Source: Actinomyces marmotae (GTDB taxonomy: Bacteria > Actinomycetota > Actinomycetes > Actinomycetales > Actinomycetaceae). Taken from it: 64,000 nucleotides of DNA. Below, one piece after another: positions 44,235 to 54,213 of this stretch; within the stretch, counting starts at the first letter, position 1; the number at the start of each line of letters is the position of its first letter. The stretch is taken from assembly GCF_013177295.1 (NCBI RefSeq), contig NZ_CP053642.1:1798001-1862000 (forward strand). Reading direction: 5' to 3'. The notes below the pieces were generated by a model that had not been told where the DNA came from, did no database searches, and saw only the letters and a program-made list of their open reading frames with translations. A program made the position numbers and the translations under genes.

Positions 44235-45169
44235 GCGCGCGCGCCCGCGAGATCGCGGTGGATGCGGCGCGCGAGCTCCGCGGTCTGGCTCGGGGTGCGG
44301 CCCACGGTGACCCCCACGGCCTCAAGGGCCTCCTTCTTGGCGGCGGCCGTGCCCGCGGAGCCCGAGACGATGGCGCCCGCGTGGCCCATGGTCCTGCCCT
44401 CGGGGGCGGTGAAGCCGGCGACGTAGGCGACCACTGGCTTGGTGACGCTCTGGGCGATGTAGGCGGCGGCGCGCTCCTCGGCGTCGCCCCCGATCTCGCC
44501 GATCATGACGATGAGCTCGGTGTCGGGATCGGCCTCGAAGGCGGCGAGGGCGTCGATGTGGGTGGTGCCGATGACGGGGTCCCCCCCGATGCCGATGCAG
44601 GTGGTGAACCCGAGATCGCGCAGTTCGTGCATGAGTTGGTAGGTGAGGGTCCCGGACTTGGAGACCAGTCCGATGGGGCCCGGGCCGGTGATGTCCGGCG
44701 GGGTGATGCCCACGTTGGAGCGGCCGGGGGAGATGATGCCGGGGCAGTTGGGGCCGATGACGCGTGCCCCGTGGGCCGCGGCGTGGGCGCGGAAGGCGAC
44801 GGCGTCGGCCACGGGGATGCCCTCGGTGATGACGACGATGAGGCGGATCCCGGCATCGACGGCCTCGATGACGGCGTCCTTGGCGAAGGCGGGGGGCACG
44901 AAGATCACGGAGACCTCGGCGCCGGTGGCGGCCCTGGCCTCGGCGACGCTGCCGTGGACGGGGACCTCCACGGCGCCGGTGGGCACGGCCCCGGCGCCCG
45001 GTCCGATGGGCTCGACGTCGAAGGCGACCGAGGTGCCCGCCTTGCGGGGGTTGACGCCGGCGACGACCCGCGTGCCGGCGCAGAGCATGCGCCGCGTGTG
45101 CTTACGGCCCTCCGATCCGGTCATCCCCTGGACGATGACGCGGTCGGACTCGGTGAGGAAGACGCTCAT
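44231..45169 (-). CDS. sucD: Succinyl-CoA synthetase alpha subunit
   Basis: The 312-residue nucleotide-binding alpha subunit. [16 protein letters not shown] binds CoA, GPNCPGII is present, and the phosphorylated histidine lies in GHAGAIVSG near residue 256. It follows sucC by 3 bp and overlaps the PerM-PurN gene, so sucC-sucD-purN form an operon. It converts succinyl-CoA to succinate with nucleotide triphosphate formation. Confidence 0.95.
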   Translation of the reverse strand: MSVFLTESDRVIVQGMTGSEGRKHTRRMLCAGTRVVAGVNPRKAGTSVAFDVEPIGPGAGAVPTGAVEVPVHGSVAEARAATGAEVSVIFVPPAFAKDAVIEAVDAGIRLIVVITEGIPVADAVAFRAHAAAHGARVIGPNCPGIISPGRSNVGITPPDITGPGPIGLVSKSGTLTYQLMHELRDLGFTTCIGIGGDPVIGTTHIDALAAFEADPDTELIVMIGEIGGDAEERAAAYIAQSVTKPVVAYVAGFTAPEGRTMGHAGAIVSGSAGTAAAKKEALEAVGVTVGRTPSQTAELARRIHRDLAGARA

Positions 45170-45172
45170 GGC

Positions 45173-46429
45173 TCAGGCCTCCTGGGGGGTCGGGGCAGCG
45201 GTGCGCGGGTCGGGCAGGGGCGGGGCCGGCCGCCCCTCCGGCGCTTCACGCGTGACCCGCTCGGCGATGGCGGTCACGGCGTCGGCGGCGCCGTCCATGG
45301 TCTCCACGATGGTGACGCCGGGCAGGTCGGCCTGGCGGAGGATGCGGCGGCCAAGCTCCGCGCTGTTGCCGTCCAGGCGCACCACGATGGGCTTGGCGGG
45401 GCCGGTGAGCGTCCCGTGGGCGGCCACGATGCCCTCGGCCACGGTGTCGCAGGAGGTGATGCCGCCGAAGACGTTGACGAGGATGGCCCGCACCTGCGCG
45501 TCGGAGGCCACGATGCTCAGGGCGTCGGCCATGGCCTGAGCCGATGAGCCACCGCCCAGGTCGAGGAAGTTGGCGGGGCGCATCCCCCCATGCCTCTCCC
45601 CCGCCCCGGCGACGACGTCGAGCGTGGACATGACCAGGCCCGCGCCGTTGCCCAGGACGCCAACCTCGCCGCTCAGGCGCACGTAGTTGAGGCCGGCCTC
45701 CTTGGCGCGGGCCTCAAGGGGATCCACCGAGGAGGCATCGACGAGGCCCTCGTGGTCCCGGTGGCGGAAGCGGGCGTTGTCGTCGAGGGTGACCTTGCCA
45801 TCCAGGGCGATGATCCGCCCGTCGTCGGCCAGGACGAGGGGGTTGACCTCCACGAGGGTGGCGTCCTCAGCCACCAACGCCTCCCAGAGGCGCTCGATGA
45901 CCCCGGCGACGCCGTCGGCGGTCGGCCCGGGCTCGAAGCCGGCGGCGGCCACGATCTGGCGCGCGGCCTCGGCGGTCAGGCCGGCCACCGGGTCGATGGG
46001 GATGCGGGCCAGGGCCTCGGGGCGCTCGGCGGCGAGGGCCTCGATGTCCATACCGCCCTCGCGCGAGCACATCGCCAGGTAACCGCGCTCGGCGCGGTCC
46101 AGGAGGATCGCGAAGTAGTACTCCTCGGCGATATTGGTCCCCTCGGAGATGAGCACGGAGCGCACAGTGTGACCCTTGATGCTCATGCCGAGGATGGCGG
46201 CGGCGCGCTCGGCGGCCTCCTCGGCGCTGCGGGCGAGCTTGACACCACCGGCCTTGCCGCGCCCGCCGGTCTTGACCTGGGCCTTGACGACGAGCAGCCC
46301 GGCCCCGCCGTCGAGGAGGTCCTGGGCGGCGGCGCGCGCCTCCTCGGGGGTGGTGGCGATGATGCCGGGCAGGACGGGGACGCCATGGCGGCGGAAGAGG
46401 TCCCGAGCCTGGTACTCATAGAGGTCCAT
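45173..46429 (-). CDS. sucC: Succinyl-CoA synthetase beta subunit
   Basis: A 418-residue beta subunit with an ATP-grasp N-terminal domain and a CoA-ligase domain. It starts [18 protein letters not shown], has [18 protein letters not shown], then VEVNPLVL and, near residue 305, LDLGGGSSA. The AAAGGA 8 nt upstream fixes the start at 46429; the longer frame has no ribosome-binding site. First gene of the sucC-sucD-purN operon. Confidence 0.95.
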   Translation of the reverse strand: MDLYEYQARDLFRRHGVPVLPGIIATTPEEARAAAQDLLDGGAGLLVVKAQVKTGGRGKAGGVKLARSAEEAAERAAAILGMSIKGHTVRSVLISEGTNIAEEYYFAILLDRAERGYLAMCSREGGMDIEALAAERPEALARIPIDPVAGLTAEAARQIVAAAGFEPGPTADGVAGVIERLWEALVAEDATLVEVNPLVLADDGRIIALDGKVTLDDNARFRHRDHEGLVDASSVDPLEARAKEAGLNYVRLSGEVGVLGNGAGLVMSTLDVVAGAGERHGGMRPANFLDLGGGSSAQAMADALSIVASDAQVRAILVNVFGGITSCDTVAEGIVAAHGTLTGPAKPIVVRLDGNSAELGRRILRQADLPGVTIVETMDGAADAVTAIAERVTREAPEGRPAPPLPDPRTAAPTPQEA

Positions 46430-46699
46430 GAGGCGGTGTCCTTTCGCGCGGGTATCGGCCCTCGTCGGGCACCGGCCGGCCGCGGGCCCACTTTGGCTCT
46501 GGTCTGAGGGTATCGCGGAGTAGGGCGCCGCGGTGGAGAATCGCGCGCGAGTCTTGGAGGGCCGGCGGGCTCGCACCCCGATGATGGTGACGCCGCGTCA
46601 TCGGTGTGACGCAGGCCCCTCCGGCGGGACACAATAGGGGCTGACCGGACTGGGCCGGACAGGACCGGGTCGCAGCCGGACCGCATGAGAAGGAGTCCC

Positions 46700-49102
46700 A
46701 TGACCGCCGCAGGCAACACCGCTCCGCAGCCGCCGTCCACCGCCTCCCAGGAGCCGGTGATCGACGCCGTCACCTCCGTGGTCCGCGACACGACCGATGC
46801 CGCGGCGCCCGCCGGCCCCGCTGGGGAGCCGATCAGGGTCGGGGTACTCACCTCGGGCGGCGACGCCCAGGGCATGAACGCGGCGGTGCGGGCCGCCGTG
46901 CGCACGCTGCTGCGCCTGGGCGCCCAGCCCTACGCCGTCATGGAGGGCTGGGCCGGGGCCGTCGCCGGGGGCGAGGGCATCCGCCCCCTGGGGTGGGACT
47001 CCGTGGGCGCGATCCTCCACCGGGGCGGGACGATCATCGGCACCGCCCGCTCCGCGGAGTTCCGCGAGCGCTCCGGGCAGCTCGACGCCGCCGCCCATCT
47101 CCTGGAGCACGGCATCGACCGGCTCATCGTCATCGGTGGGGACGGCTCACTCACCGGCACCAATGAGTTCCGGATGAACTGGCCGAGCCTGGTGGCCGAG
47201 TTGGCCGAGACCGGGCGCATCACCACCCAGGTCGCCCAGGCGCATCCGGCGCTCATGGTGGCGGGGATCGTCGGCTCCATCGACAACGATCTCGTCGGCG
47301 CGGATATGACGATCGGCACCGACTCGGCCCTGCACCGCATCTTGGAGGCCATCGACGACATCTCCTCCACCGCCGCCTCCCACCAGCGCACCTTCGTGGT
47401 GGAGGTCATGGGCCGCCACTGCGGCTACCTGGCGCTCATGGCGGCGGTGGCCGGCGGCTGCGACTACGTGCTCGTTCCCGAGATCCCGCCGGCCGAGGGC
47501 TGGGAGGAGGACATGTGCGCCAAGCTCGCCAAGGGCCGACGGGCCGGGCGGCGCGAGTCCATGGTCATCGTCGCCGAGGGCGCCACTGACCGCTGCGGCA
47601 ATCGGATCACCGCCGACGACGTCAAGCGGGTCCTGTCCGAGCGCCTCGGCGAGGACGCCCGGGTGACGATCCTCGGGCACGTCCAGCGGGGTGGCAAGCC
47701 CAGCGCCTACGACCGCTGGATGTCCACCCTGCTGGGGTGCCAGGCGGCGCGCGAAGTCCTTCAGGCCTCCCCGGAGACGGTGCCGGTGATCGTCGTCGAG
47801 CGGCACAACCGCATCCGCTCGGTGCCGATGATGGAGCAGGTCGAGGCCACGCGCGCGGTCAAGGACCTGGTGGCAGCCGGGGACTGGGAGGGCGCCGTGG
47901 CCGCCCGGGGGCGCAGTTTCGGCGAGATGCTGCGGGTCTTCGAGACCATGTCCACTCCCCCCGGGCCCACCGCCGCCGGGGCCGCCCCCAGCAGGAGGGT
48001 GGCCATCATCCATGCCGGCGGGCTCGCCCCGGGCATGAACACGGCGGCCCGCGCCGCGGTCCGGCTCGGCCTGGACCACGGCTTCACCATGCTGGGCGTG
48101 GCGGGCGGCTTCCCTGGCCTTCTCGACGGCGAGGTGCGCGAGCTGAGCTGGGACGACGTCGAAGGCTGGGTCGGCGACGGCGGGGCCGAGCTCGGCACGC
48201 GCCGGGAGGTCCCCGAGGTCGAGCAGCTCTACGCCCTGGGCCGGGCCATCGAGAAGCATGAGATCGACGCCCTGCTCGTCATCGGCGGCTTCAACGCCTA
48301 CCTGGCCGCGCACCGCCTGGTCATGGAGAAGGTCCGCTACCCCGCCTTCCAGATCCCCATCCTGTGCGTCCCGGCGTCGATCGACAACAACCTGCCCGGC
48401 TCCGAGCTGTCGATCGGCACGGACACGGCGCTCAACGCGACGATCAGCGCCCTGGACTCGATCAAGCAATCGGCGGCGGCATCGCACCGCTGCTTCGTGG
48501 CGGAGGTGATGGGCCGCAAGTGCGGGTACCTGTCCTTCATGAGCGGCCTGGCCACGGGCGCCGAGGGCGTCTACCTCCACGAGGACGGCATCGGGCTGGC
48601 GCGCCTAGCGGAGGACTCCAGGCGGATGGTCGAGGCCTTCGAGAACGGCCGGAAACTCCACCTGCTCATCCGCAACGAGCGGGCCAGCGAGTGCTACACC
48701 ACGGATGTGCTGGCCAAGATCTTCGCCGCCGAGGGCGTGGGCCTGTACGACGTGCGCAAGGCCGTGATCGGGCACCTCCAGCAGGGCGGGGACCCGACGG
48801 CTTTCGACCGCCTCATGGCCACCAAGCTCGTCGCGCACGCCCTGGACCTGCTCGCCGATCAACTCCAGAGGGGTACGGACCACTCCAGTTACGTGGGCCT
48901 GACCGGTGGGCGCATCACCCACCACCGCCTGGAGCGCATGGAGGAGGAGGTGGACATGGCCAACCGCCGGCCCCTCCATCAGTGGTGGCTGGGGATGCGC
49001 CCGGCCCTGGATCTCGTCTCCTCGGACCTGGGCCCGCTGTCCATGGCCGACGTCCCCGACTTCGGCGAGGCCGTGGACGCCGCGGCCACCGCCGAGGACT
49101 GA
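46700..49102 (+). CDS. pfkA: Two-domain 6-phosphofructokinase
   Basis: An 800-residue tandem protein, about twice the usual bacterial size. The N-half has VLTSGGDAQGMN, IGGDGSLTGTNEF, GSIDNDLVGADMTIGTDS with the catalytic Asp, and VEVMGRHCGY; the Gly in GGDGS and before SIDND indicates ATP as donor. The C-half is homologous (IHAGGLAPGMN, IGGFNAY, SIDNNLPGSELSIGTDT, VEVMGRKCGY) but the catalytic IDND is IDNN and GGDG is GGFN, so it is probably an allosteric domain as in eukaryotic PFK. AAGGAG precedes the chosen ATG. It drives glycolysis at fructose 6-phosphate. Confidence 0.93.
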   Translation: MTAAGNTAPQPPSTASQEPVIDAVTSVVRDTTDAAAPAGPAGEPIRVGVLTSGGDAQGMNAAVRAAVRTLLRLGAQPYAVMEGWAGAVAGGEGIRPLGWDSVGAILHRGGTIIGTARSAEFRERSGQLDAAAHLLEHGIDRLIVIGGDGSLTGTNEFRMNWPSLVAELAETGRITTQVAQAHPALMVAGIVGSIDNDLVGADMTIGTDSALHRILEAIDDISSTAASHQRTFVVEVMGRHCGYLALMAAVAGGCDYVLVPEIPPAEGWEEDMCAKLAKGRRAGRRESMVIVAEGATDRCGNRITADDVKRVLSERLGEDARVTILGHVQRGGKPSAYDRWMSTLLGCQAAREVLQASPETVPVIVVERHNRIRSVPMMEQVEATRAVKDLVAAGDWEGAVAARGRSFGEMLRVFETMSTPPGPTAAGAAPSRRVAIIHAGGLAPGMNTAARAAVRLGLDHGFTMLGVAGGFPGLLDGEVRELSWDDVEGWVGDGGAELGTRREVPEVEQLYALGRAIEKHEIDALLVIGGFNAYLAAHRLVMEKVRYPAFQIPILCVPASIDNNLPGSELSIGTDTALNATISALDSIKQSAAASHRCFVAEVMGRKCGYLSFMSGLATGAEGVYLHEDGIGLARLAEDSRRMVEAFENGRKLHLLIRNERASECYTTDVLAKIFAAEGVGLYDVRKAVIGHLQQGGDPTAFDRLMATKLVAHALDLLADQLQRGTDHSSYVGLTGGRITHHRLERMEEEVDMANRRPLHQWWLGMRPALDLVSSDLGPLSMADVPDFGEAVDAAATAED

Positions 49103-49117
49103 GGGACGTCGACCACC

Positions 49118-49143
49118 GGCCCGCGCCGACCCGGGCGCGGGCC
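49118..49143 (+). terminator. Hairpin terminator after the phosphofructokinase
   Basis: GGCCCGCGCC pairs exactly with GGCGCGGGCC around a 6-nt loop, 16 bp after the stop. There is no T-run. Confidence 0.65.
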
Positions 49144-49159
49144 TGGCGCTGGCGGGAAC

Positions 49160-49165
49160 TATCCT
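49160..49165 (+). promoter_or_regulatory. -10 element of a leaderless promoter for the ClC-type channel
   Basis: TATCCT fits TANNNT and ends 7 nt before the ATG at 49173. No ribosome-binding site precedes that ATG, so a leaderless mRNA is likely. Confidence 0.55.
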
Positions 49166-49172
49166 CGGTGCG

Positions 49173-50468
49173 ATGGTCCCTGCCCGTACTCCTCCCCTTG
49201 AGCCCGCGCGCCGACCCGCCCTGCCGGCGGCCGCCAGGCTCCTCTGCGCGCTGGTGCTGTCGGGCGTGGCGGCGGGCCTCATCGGCATCGCCATGGCCTA
49301 CCTCCTCGAGGGCTTCGAGTGGCTGTTCTACGGAGTCGAGGAGGGCTCGCTGCCGGAACGAGTGGCGGCCGCGCCCGCGTGGCGCCGTATCGCGGCGCCG
49401 GCCCTGGGCGGCGCCCTCGCGGGCGCCCTGTGGTGGTGGGAGCGCTCCACCGGCGGGGTGGTGAGCGTGGAGCGAGTGGTCGCCGACTCCGGCGCCCCCG
49501 GCCCCGACTCGCCCTCTCGCCGCATGGGGGTGCTGCGCCCCTTCGGCGACGCCGTCCTTCAGGTCCTCACCGTCGGCGCGGGAAACTCGGTGGGGCGCGA
49601 GGGGGCCCCGCGGCTGGCTGCGGGGGCTGTCGCCGTCGTGGTCGGCCGCAGGCTGGGTCTCGATCGTTCCTGGGCCCGGCTTCTTGTCGCCTCCGCCGCC
49701 GGGGCGGGCCTGGCGGCCATGTACAACGCGCCGCTGGGCGGGGCGGCCTATGCCGTCGAGATCGTCATGCTGACCGGGATGCGGCGGCGCGGCGCGCTCC
49801 TCGCGGTGCCGCTGAGCGCTCTGGCGACGGTGGTCTCCTGGTGGGGCTCGGGCGGCCGGGCGAGCCTGGTGATGCCCGCCGCCCCGCTCACCGCGCAGAC
49901 CCTCCTGGCCTGCCTGCTGGCGGCCCCGGTCGCGGCGCTCCTCGGATGGCTGGCGGCGCGCGCCTGGGCGTGGTGCAAGGCGCGCCGGCTGCCGGATTCC
50001 TGGAGCCTGCCCCTGGCGATCGGCGGCGCCGGCCTGGCCACGGGCGCGGCCTCCCTGTTGCTGCCAGAGCTACCCGGCAATGGCCGCGACGCCTTCCAGG
50101 GAGCGCTCGACTCGCCCGCCGCGGCGGGCGCGCTCGCGGCGCTGCTCGGCGTCGTCGTCCTCAAGCCGCTCCTCACCGGGGTGACGCTCGGGGCCGGGGC
50201 CACCGGCGGGCTGCTGGCGCCGTCCTTCGCCCTGGGGGCCAGCGGCGGGGCCGCCATCGCCGTCGGGCTGAGCCTGGCGGGGATGTCCCCGAGCATCCCC
50301 GCGGCGGCCCTCATGGGCGCGGGGGTGGCCCTCGCGGTCACGCAGCGCGCGCCCGTCTTCGGAGCGGTGTTCGTCTGGGAGGTCGCCCAGGGACCGACCT
50401 GGATCCTCCCGCCGCTCCTCGTGGCGTGCTGGGCCGCCTGCCGGATCACGCGGCCGCACGCCTCCTGA
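49173..50468 (+). CDS. ClC-family chloride channel/antiporter
   Basis: A 431-residue polytopic protein of the ClC fold. It has GAGNSVGREGAP (the conserved GREGP selectivity segment with a Pro shift), YNAPLGGAAYAVE with the helix-break glutamate, and GAGATGGLLAPS near the C-terminus. About ten to twelve hydrophobic helices span the protein. It lacks the CBS domains of longer ClCs. It would move chloride or act as a chloride/proton exchanger. The leaderless start follows a terminator after the phosphofructokinase. Confidence 0.85.
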   Translation: MVPARTPPLEPARRPALPAAARLLCALVLSGVAAGLIGIAMAYLLEGFEWLFYGVEEGSLPERVAAAPAWRRIAAPALGGALAGALWWWERSTGGVVSVERVVADSGAPGPDSPSRRMGVLRPFGDAVLQVLTVGAGNSVGREGAPRLAAGAVAVVVGRRLGLDRSWARLLVASAAGAGLAAMYNAPLGGAAYAVEIVMLTGMRRRGALLAVPLSALATVVSWWGSGGRASLVMPAAPLTAQTLLACLLAAPVAALLGWLAARAWAWCKARRLPDSWSLPLAIGGAGLATGAASLLLPELPGNGRDAFQGALDSPAAAGALAALLGVVVLKPLLTGVTLGAGATGGLLAPSFALGASGGAAIAVGLSLAGMSPSIPAAALMGAGVALAVTQRAPVFGAVFVWEVAQGPTWILPPLLVACWAACRITRPHAS

Positions 50469-50556
50469 GCCGCCCGGGGCCGAGGGCCGGGCCGCTCCCC
50501 GCGGGATCACTCATCCGGACACGGGCAGGGCCCTCGCCCGAGAGGCGCGGCAGCGC

Positions 50557-51042
50557 TCAGGAGAACGCGCCGAGCACCTTGTCCAACGTCCAAATACCGA
50601 CGTCGCAGACGGACTTACCGTTCCGCTCACAGTACTGCTGGCGCTCCACGAGGATGCTGAGATCACCACCTCCCATGGTTTTGCTCGCCGCGAGGTCAAT
50701 CCATGGCATCCCTGTTTCACCGCCCTCCAGGAAGGCCTGGAGGAAGGTGCCGTCCCACTGGACCGCGTCTAGCACCCATGGGCTCTTCCCCTCGACGACC
50801 TTCTTGAGGACGTCCGCGAATCGTTGTGCGGCCTCTCGCCGGTCGCCTTTGGCCTGGCAGATGTGATTACCCGTCTCGACGACCGCAGTGATGGGCAGAA
50901 GGAAGAGGTGCTTATCGTCGATCCGCGTCCTGAGGGTTTCAAGGACATCGTCCCGCGCGCCCCCCTTCTTCGAGTAGCCCGGCACCTGGAGGATGTGGTC
51001 CAGGACAGATGTGTCAATGAACCAGATTCTCGGCCCCATCAC
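50557..51042 (-). CDS. PIN-like domain protein paired with an OLD-type ATPase
   Basis: A 161-residue protein with a PIN-nuclease-like acidic quartet: D10 in WFIDTSVLDH, E56 in VVETGNH, D127 in GGGDLSILVE and D154 in WTLDKV. PIN domains cleave RNA with metal ions. Its ATG overlaps the stop of the ATPase gene (ATGA), so both are made together. No antitoxin is adjacent; the ATPase is the likely regulator. I do not recognise the exact family, and the PIN call rests on the residue pattern and size. Confidence 0.6.
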   Translation of the reverse strand: MMGPRIWFIDTSVLDHILQVPGYSKKGGARDDVLETLRTRIDDKHLFLLPITAVVETGNHICQAKGDRREAAQRFADVLKKVVEGKSPWVLDAVQWDGTFLQAFLEGGETGMPWIDLAASKTMGGGDLSILVERQQYCERNGKSVCDVGIWTLDKVLGAFS

Positions 51043-52331
51043 ATGGCTCCGACGAGTCGCAAGAAGTCCGAGTAGTCGGCCCCGTCATCCTCGGAAGGAC
51101 CGGTGAGCAGCCCCTGGGACACCACGCGCCCGAGAGTCCCCCGCGCCATGGCGCGGTCGTAGCCGGGAAGGTCGGGCAGTCGTGTCACCTGCCCGTCATG
51201 GCAGACGAGCACATCCTCGGCACGGCTTCCCCCAATAGCGTCGAGGAGGGCGGGCGAGTGGGTGGTGATGATGATGGAGATCCCCGCCTGCGCGCCCGCT
51301 CCCTCGACGAGCTCGAGCAAACGGGCCGCGTGAGAGGGGTGCAGGCCGTTCTCGATTTCCTCGATGGCAACGACGCGGGCCGCGGAGGTCCGCCCGTCGT
51401 CAGGCTCTTCCTGAGCGCTCTGCGGGACGAGAAGGAGCGCGGTGGCGATGGCGAGGAACCTCAGGAGCCCATCGCTCATCGACCTGGCACCTGTACGAGC
51501 GGCCCCCGACTCCCTGAGCGCGAGCATGACCTCGTGACCGTCATTCGCGGTGATGAAGTCAAGCGCCTCGATAGGACAGCCCGCGACTTCCCGGGCAAGC
51601 GCCTCAAGCCTGCTGAACAGCGATGGGCGCTCAGATCTCATGAGACACACGAGGGCCGACAGGTTGGCCATATCCGGCTCGATCTCCCTGCGACCCCGCG
51701 AAACATAGTCCTTCATGCTGGTCACATCCGCGTTCAGGATCACCGCGTTCCGCAGCGTCCGAAGAACGATGCCAGCGGCCTCAGCGCTCCGAGGATCATG
51801 AGAAATGGTCTGGATACCGCCTGGGAAGAAAGACAGCGCGGTAAAGGACCTCGGGATCTTGAAAGCCGGCAAAGGCCCAATCGCGACCGTTAACTCCTCC
51901 TCGTCATCGCCGGAGAGGGCTGTGAGCAACGGGGTTGGATCCTGCTGGTCGTCGCCCTGGAGCTTGAGCGTCTCGGCCACAACCCCTGGCTCTTCTCCCA
52001 CCTCGACCTCGACATCGTAGAGGTAGTCGACGGCGCCGTCCGCCCCGCTCACGCGAACCGTGCACCCGAGAGTGAACGAGCTCTCACCATGCGGCGCCAG
52101 GCCTTTCGCCCCGCCTCGCACTGGCCCGCCCTCGCGGCGGTGGCCATCGAGGCTGTCTCGCAGGCGCTCCGGCGTGGCCAGGCGCGACAGGACGTCCAGC
52201 GCGTCGAGGACGTTCGACTTGCCGCTGGAGTTCCGCCCGGTCAGCACAGTCATGCCATCCAGGGGCACGACAGCGTCCCGGAAGGACTTGAAGCAGGTGA
52301 GTCGCAGTTCGGTCAGACGCGCTGTCTTCAT
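51039..52331 (-). CDS. AAA/OLD-like ATPase, defence-type
   Basis: A 430-residue SMC/ABC-type ATPase. It starts LTELRLTCFKSFRDAVVPL, Walker A GRNSSGKSN lies at 32-40, the signature region has SMSDGLLRFLAIATALL, and Walker B is VVAIEEIENGLHPSHA near residue 325, followed by IIITTHSPALLDAI. This is the AAA_21/OLD layout without the TOPRIM nuclease; the coupled PIN-like protein may supply the nuclease. The TAGCAT 6 nt before the ATG points to a leaderless promoter just inside the 28-bp gap after the GH13 gene, so the pair can be expressed apart from the sugar operon. Confidence 0.8.
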   Translation of the reverse strand: MKTARLTELRLTCFKSFRDAVVPLDGMTVLTGRNSSGKSNVLDALDVLSRLATPERLRDSLDGHRREGGPVRGGAKGLAPHGESSFTLGCTVRVSGADGAVDYLYDVEVEVGEEPGVVAETLKLQGDDQQDPTPLLTALSGDDEEELTVAIGPLPAFKIPRSFTALSFFPGGIQTISHDPRSAEAAGIVLRTLRNAVILNADVTSMKDYVSRGRREIEPDMANLSALVCLMRSERPSLFSRLEALAREVAGCPIEALDFITANDGHEVMLALRESGAARTGARSMSDGLLRFLAIATALLLVPQSAQEEPDDGRTSAARVVAIEEIENGLHPSHAARLLELVEGAGAQAGISIIITTHSPALLDAIGGSRAEDVLVCHDGQVTRLPDLPGYDRAMARGTLGRVVSQGLLTGPSEDDGADYSDFLRLVGAM

Positions 52332-52337
52332 GCCCTC

Positions 52338-52343
52338 ATGCTA
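52338..52343 (-). promoter_or_regulatory. -10 element of a leaderless promoter for the ATPase-PIN pair
   Basis: On the minus strand TAGCAT fits TANNNT and ends 6 nt before the ATG at 52331, in the 28-bp gap after the GH13 stop. The GAGGGC next to the ATG could also act as a weak ribosome-binding site, so read-through from the GH13 gene is not excluded. Confidence 0.5.
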
Positions 52344-52359
52344 CGTGGGCAGTACCGCA

Positions 52360-54213
52360 TCAGAGGACGCGGCGCAGGATGAGGGAGTCCCACGCCTCCA
52401 GGCGGTCGGGGGCCCCCCGGCCCAGGACGCCGGCCTGATCCGCGGGCAGGGAGGCGGTCAGCGCGCGCTCGGCGTCGGCCCACTCCCCCAGGTCAAGGCC
52501 CTCCGCCGCGAGACGCGCCCGCAGGGCGCCGCCCTCGGTCAGGTCCAGGGGCGCGCTCCCGTAGGCGGCTAGGAGGAGGATCTGGCGCGCGGCGCCGTCG
52601 GCGCCCTTCCACGAGCGCAGGATGATCCAGGTGTCGGGGCTGGCGGCGTCGAGGAGCCGGAAGGCGCCCAGCGCCATCGCGGGCTCGGCGTGCCGCAGGG
52701 AGATGAGCGCCCGGTAGTGCTCGAAGACGCTGCCCGGGACCCCAACCTGGCTGGCGGCGTTGACCTCGTCGGCGTTGGGGGCGATGGGGATCCACGGCGT
52801 CCCCGTGGTGAACCCGGCGCCGGGGCCCGGCTCCCACTGCACGGGCGTGCGGGCGTTGTCGCGGGAGTTCGCGCGCAGGCTGTCAACGACGGCGCCGGGG
52901 TCGTCCCCCGCGGCGACGCGCTCCCGGTAGTGGTTGAGGGACTCCAGGTCCCGGAAGGACGAGATGTCCGGGAAGACGGTGTTCGTCATGCCCAGCTCCT
53001 CGCCCTGATAGATGTAGGGCGTGCCGCGGTGCATGTGCAGGATGGAGGCCAGGGTCTTGGCGCTCATCGCCCGCAGGCCGGGATCGTCGTCCCCGAAGCG
53101 GGAGACGGCGCGGGGCTGGTCGTGGTTGTCCCAGTAGTTCGAGTTCCAACCGCGCTCGGTCAGCGCGCCATCCGGGGCGGCCTTCGGGGCGAGGGCGTCC
53201 TGCCAGGATGCGAGGTTGGCCTTGAGTGCCACATGGTCCACGGGGACGGGGTCGAACTTCCCGCCGGGGCCGTCGGCGAGCCCCACGTGCTCGAACTGGA
53301 ACACCATGTCGAGCTCTCCCCGATCGGGGGCCGTGTACAAGGGCCCGTCGGACAGGCGCACCCCGGGGGCCTCCCCCACGGTGATGATGTGGCCGGGGCG
53401 CGGGGCGAGGACCTCACGGTTCATCTCGGCGAGGAACTCGTGGATCCTCGGCCCATTGGCGACGGCGTGGAATCCGTCCCCGAACAGGTCGCCCGGCCCC
53501 TGGGCCCCATCGACCAGCGGGTAGGTCTTGGAGACGAGGTTGATCACGTCCATCCGGAAACCATCGACGCCGCGGTCGAGCCACCAGGTCATCATGTCGT
53601 GGACGGCGCGACGCACCTCGGGGTTCTCCCAATTGAGGTCCGGCTGCTTGCGCGAGAACAGGTGCAGGTAGAACTCCCCGGTCGTCTCGTCCCACTCCCA
53701 GGCGGGCCCCGAGAAGAAGGACCCCCAGTTGGTGGGCTCAGTGCCGGGTTGGCCGGGCTCCAGGCCCGGCACCTGGCGGGGCGGCCGCCAGATGTACCAG
53801 TCGCGCTTGGCGGAGCCGACTGCGCTGCGGGAGTCGACGAACCAGGGGTGCTCGTCGCTCGTGTGGTTGACGACGAGGTCCATGACGAGCCTCATCCCCC
53901 GGGAGTGCAGGCCGGCGATAAGCGCGTCGAGGTCGGCCAGGGTGCCGAAGGCCGGGTCGATGTCGCGGTAGTCGGAGATGTCGTAGCCGTTGTCGTCCTG
54001 CGGGGAGCGGTAGACGGGGCTGAGCCAGACGGCGTCGACGCCCAGGGCGTCGAGGTAGTCCAGGCGCTCGATGATTCCGGGGATGTCCCCGACGCCGTCG
54101 CCATTGGTGTCCTGGAAGGACCGGGGGTAGACCTGGTAGACGACGGCGTGGCGCCACCAGTCGGGCTCCTGCCCGACGTGACGGGGGCTGGGGATGAGGG
54201 CGGGGTGGCTCAT
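52360..54213 (-). CDS. GH13 alpha-glucosidase/oligo-1,6-glucosidase
   Basis: A 617-residue GH13 enzyme. It starts VVYQVYPRSFQDTNGDGVGD, has DLVVNHTSDEHPWF, then GFRMDVINLV with the nucleophile Asp near residue 222, VGEAPG with the acid/base Glu near 280, and WDNHDQPR near 360. It cleaves alpha-glucosides such as maltose or isomaltose inside the cell. MSHPA is the start because GAGGAG stands before it. It follows the binding protein and two permeases on the same strand with a 202-bp gap, making a plausible uptake and hydrolysis operon. Confidence 0.92.
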   Translation of the reverse strand: MSHPALIPSPRHVGQEPDWWRHAVVYQVYPRSFQDTNGDGVGDIPGIIERLDYLDALGVDAVWLSPVYRSPQDDNGYDISDYRDIDPAFGTLADLDALIAGLHSRGMRLVMDLVVNHTSDEHPWFVDSRSAVGSAKRDWYIWRPPRQVPGLEPGQPGTEPTNWGSFFSGPAWEWDETTGEFYLHLFSRKQPDLNWENPEVRRAVHDMMTWWLDRGVDGFRMDVINLVSKTYPLVDGAQGPGDLFGDGFHAVANGPRIHEFLAEMNREVLAPRPGHIITVGEAPGVRLSDGPLYTAPDRGELDMVFQFEHVGLADGPGGKFDPVPVDHVALKANLASWQDALAPKAAPDGALTERGWNSNYWDNHDQPRAVSRFGDDDPGLRAMSAKTLASILHMHRGTPYIYQGEELGMTNTVFPDISSFRDLESLNHYRERVAAGDDPGAVVDSLRANSRDNARTPVQWEPGPGAGFTTGTPWIPIAPNADEVNAASQVGVPGSVFEHYRALISLRHAEPAMALGAFRLLDAASPDTWIILRSWKGADGAARQILLLAAYGSAPLDLTEGGALRARLAAEGLDLGEWADAERALTASLPADQAGVLGRGAPDRLEAWDSLILRRVL

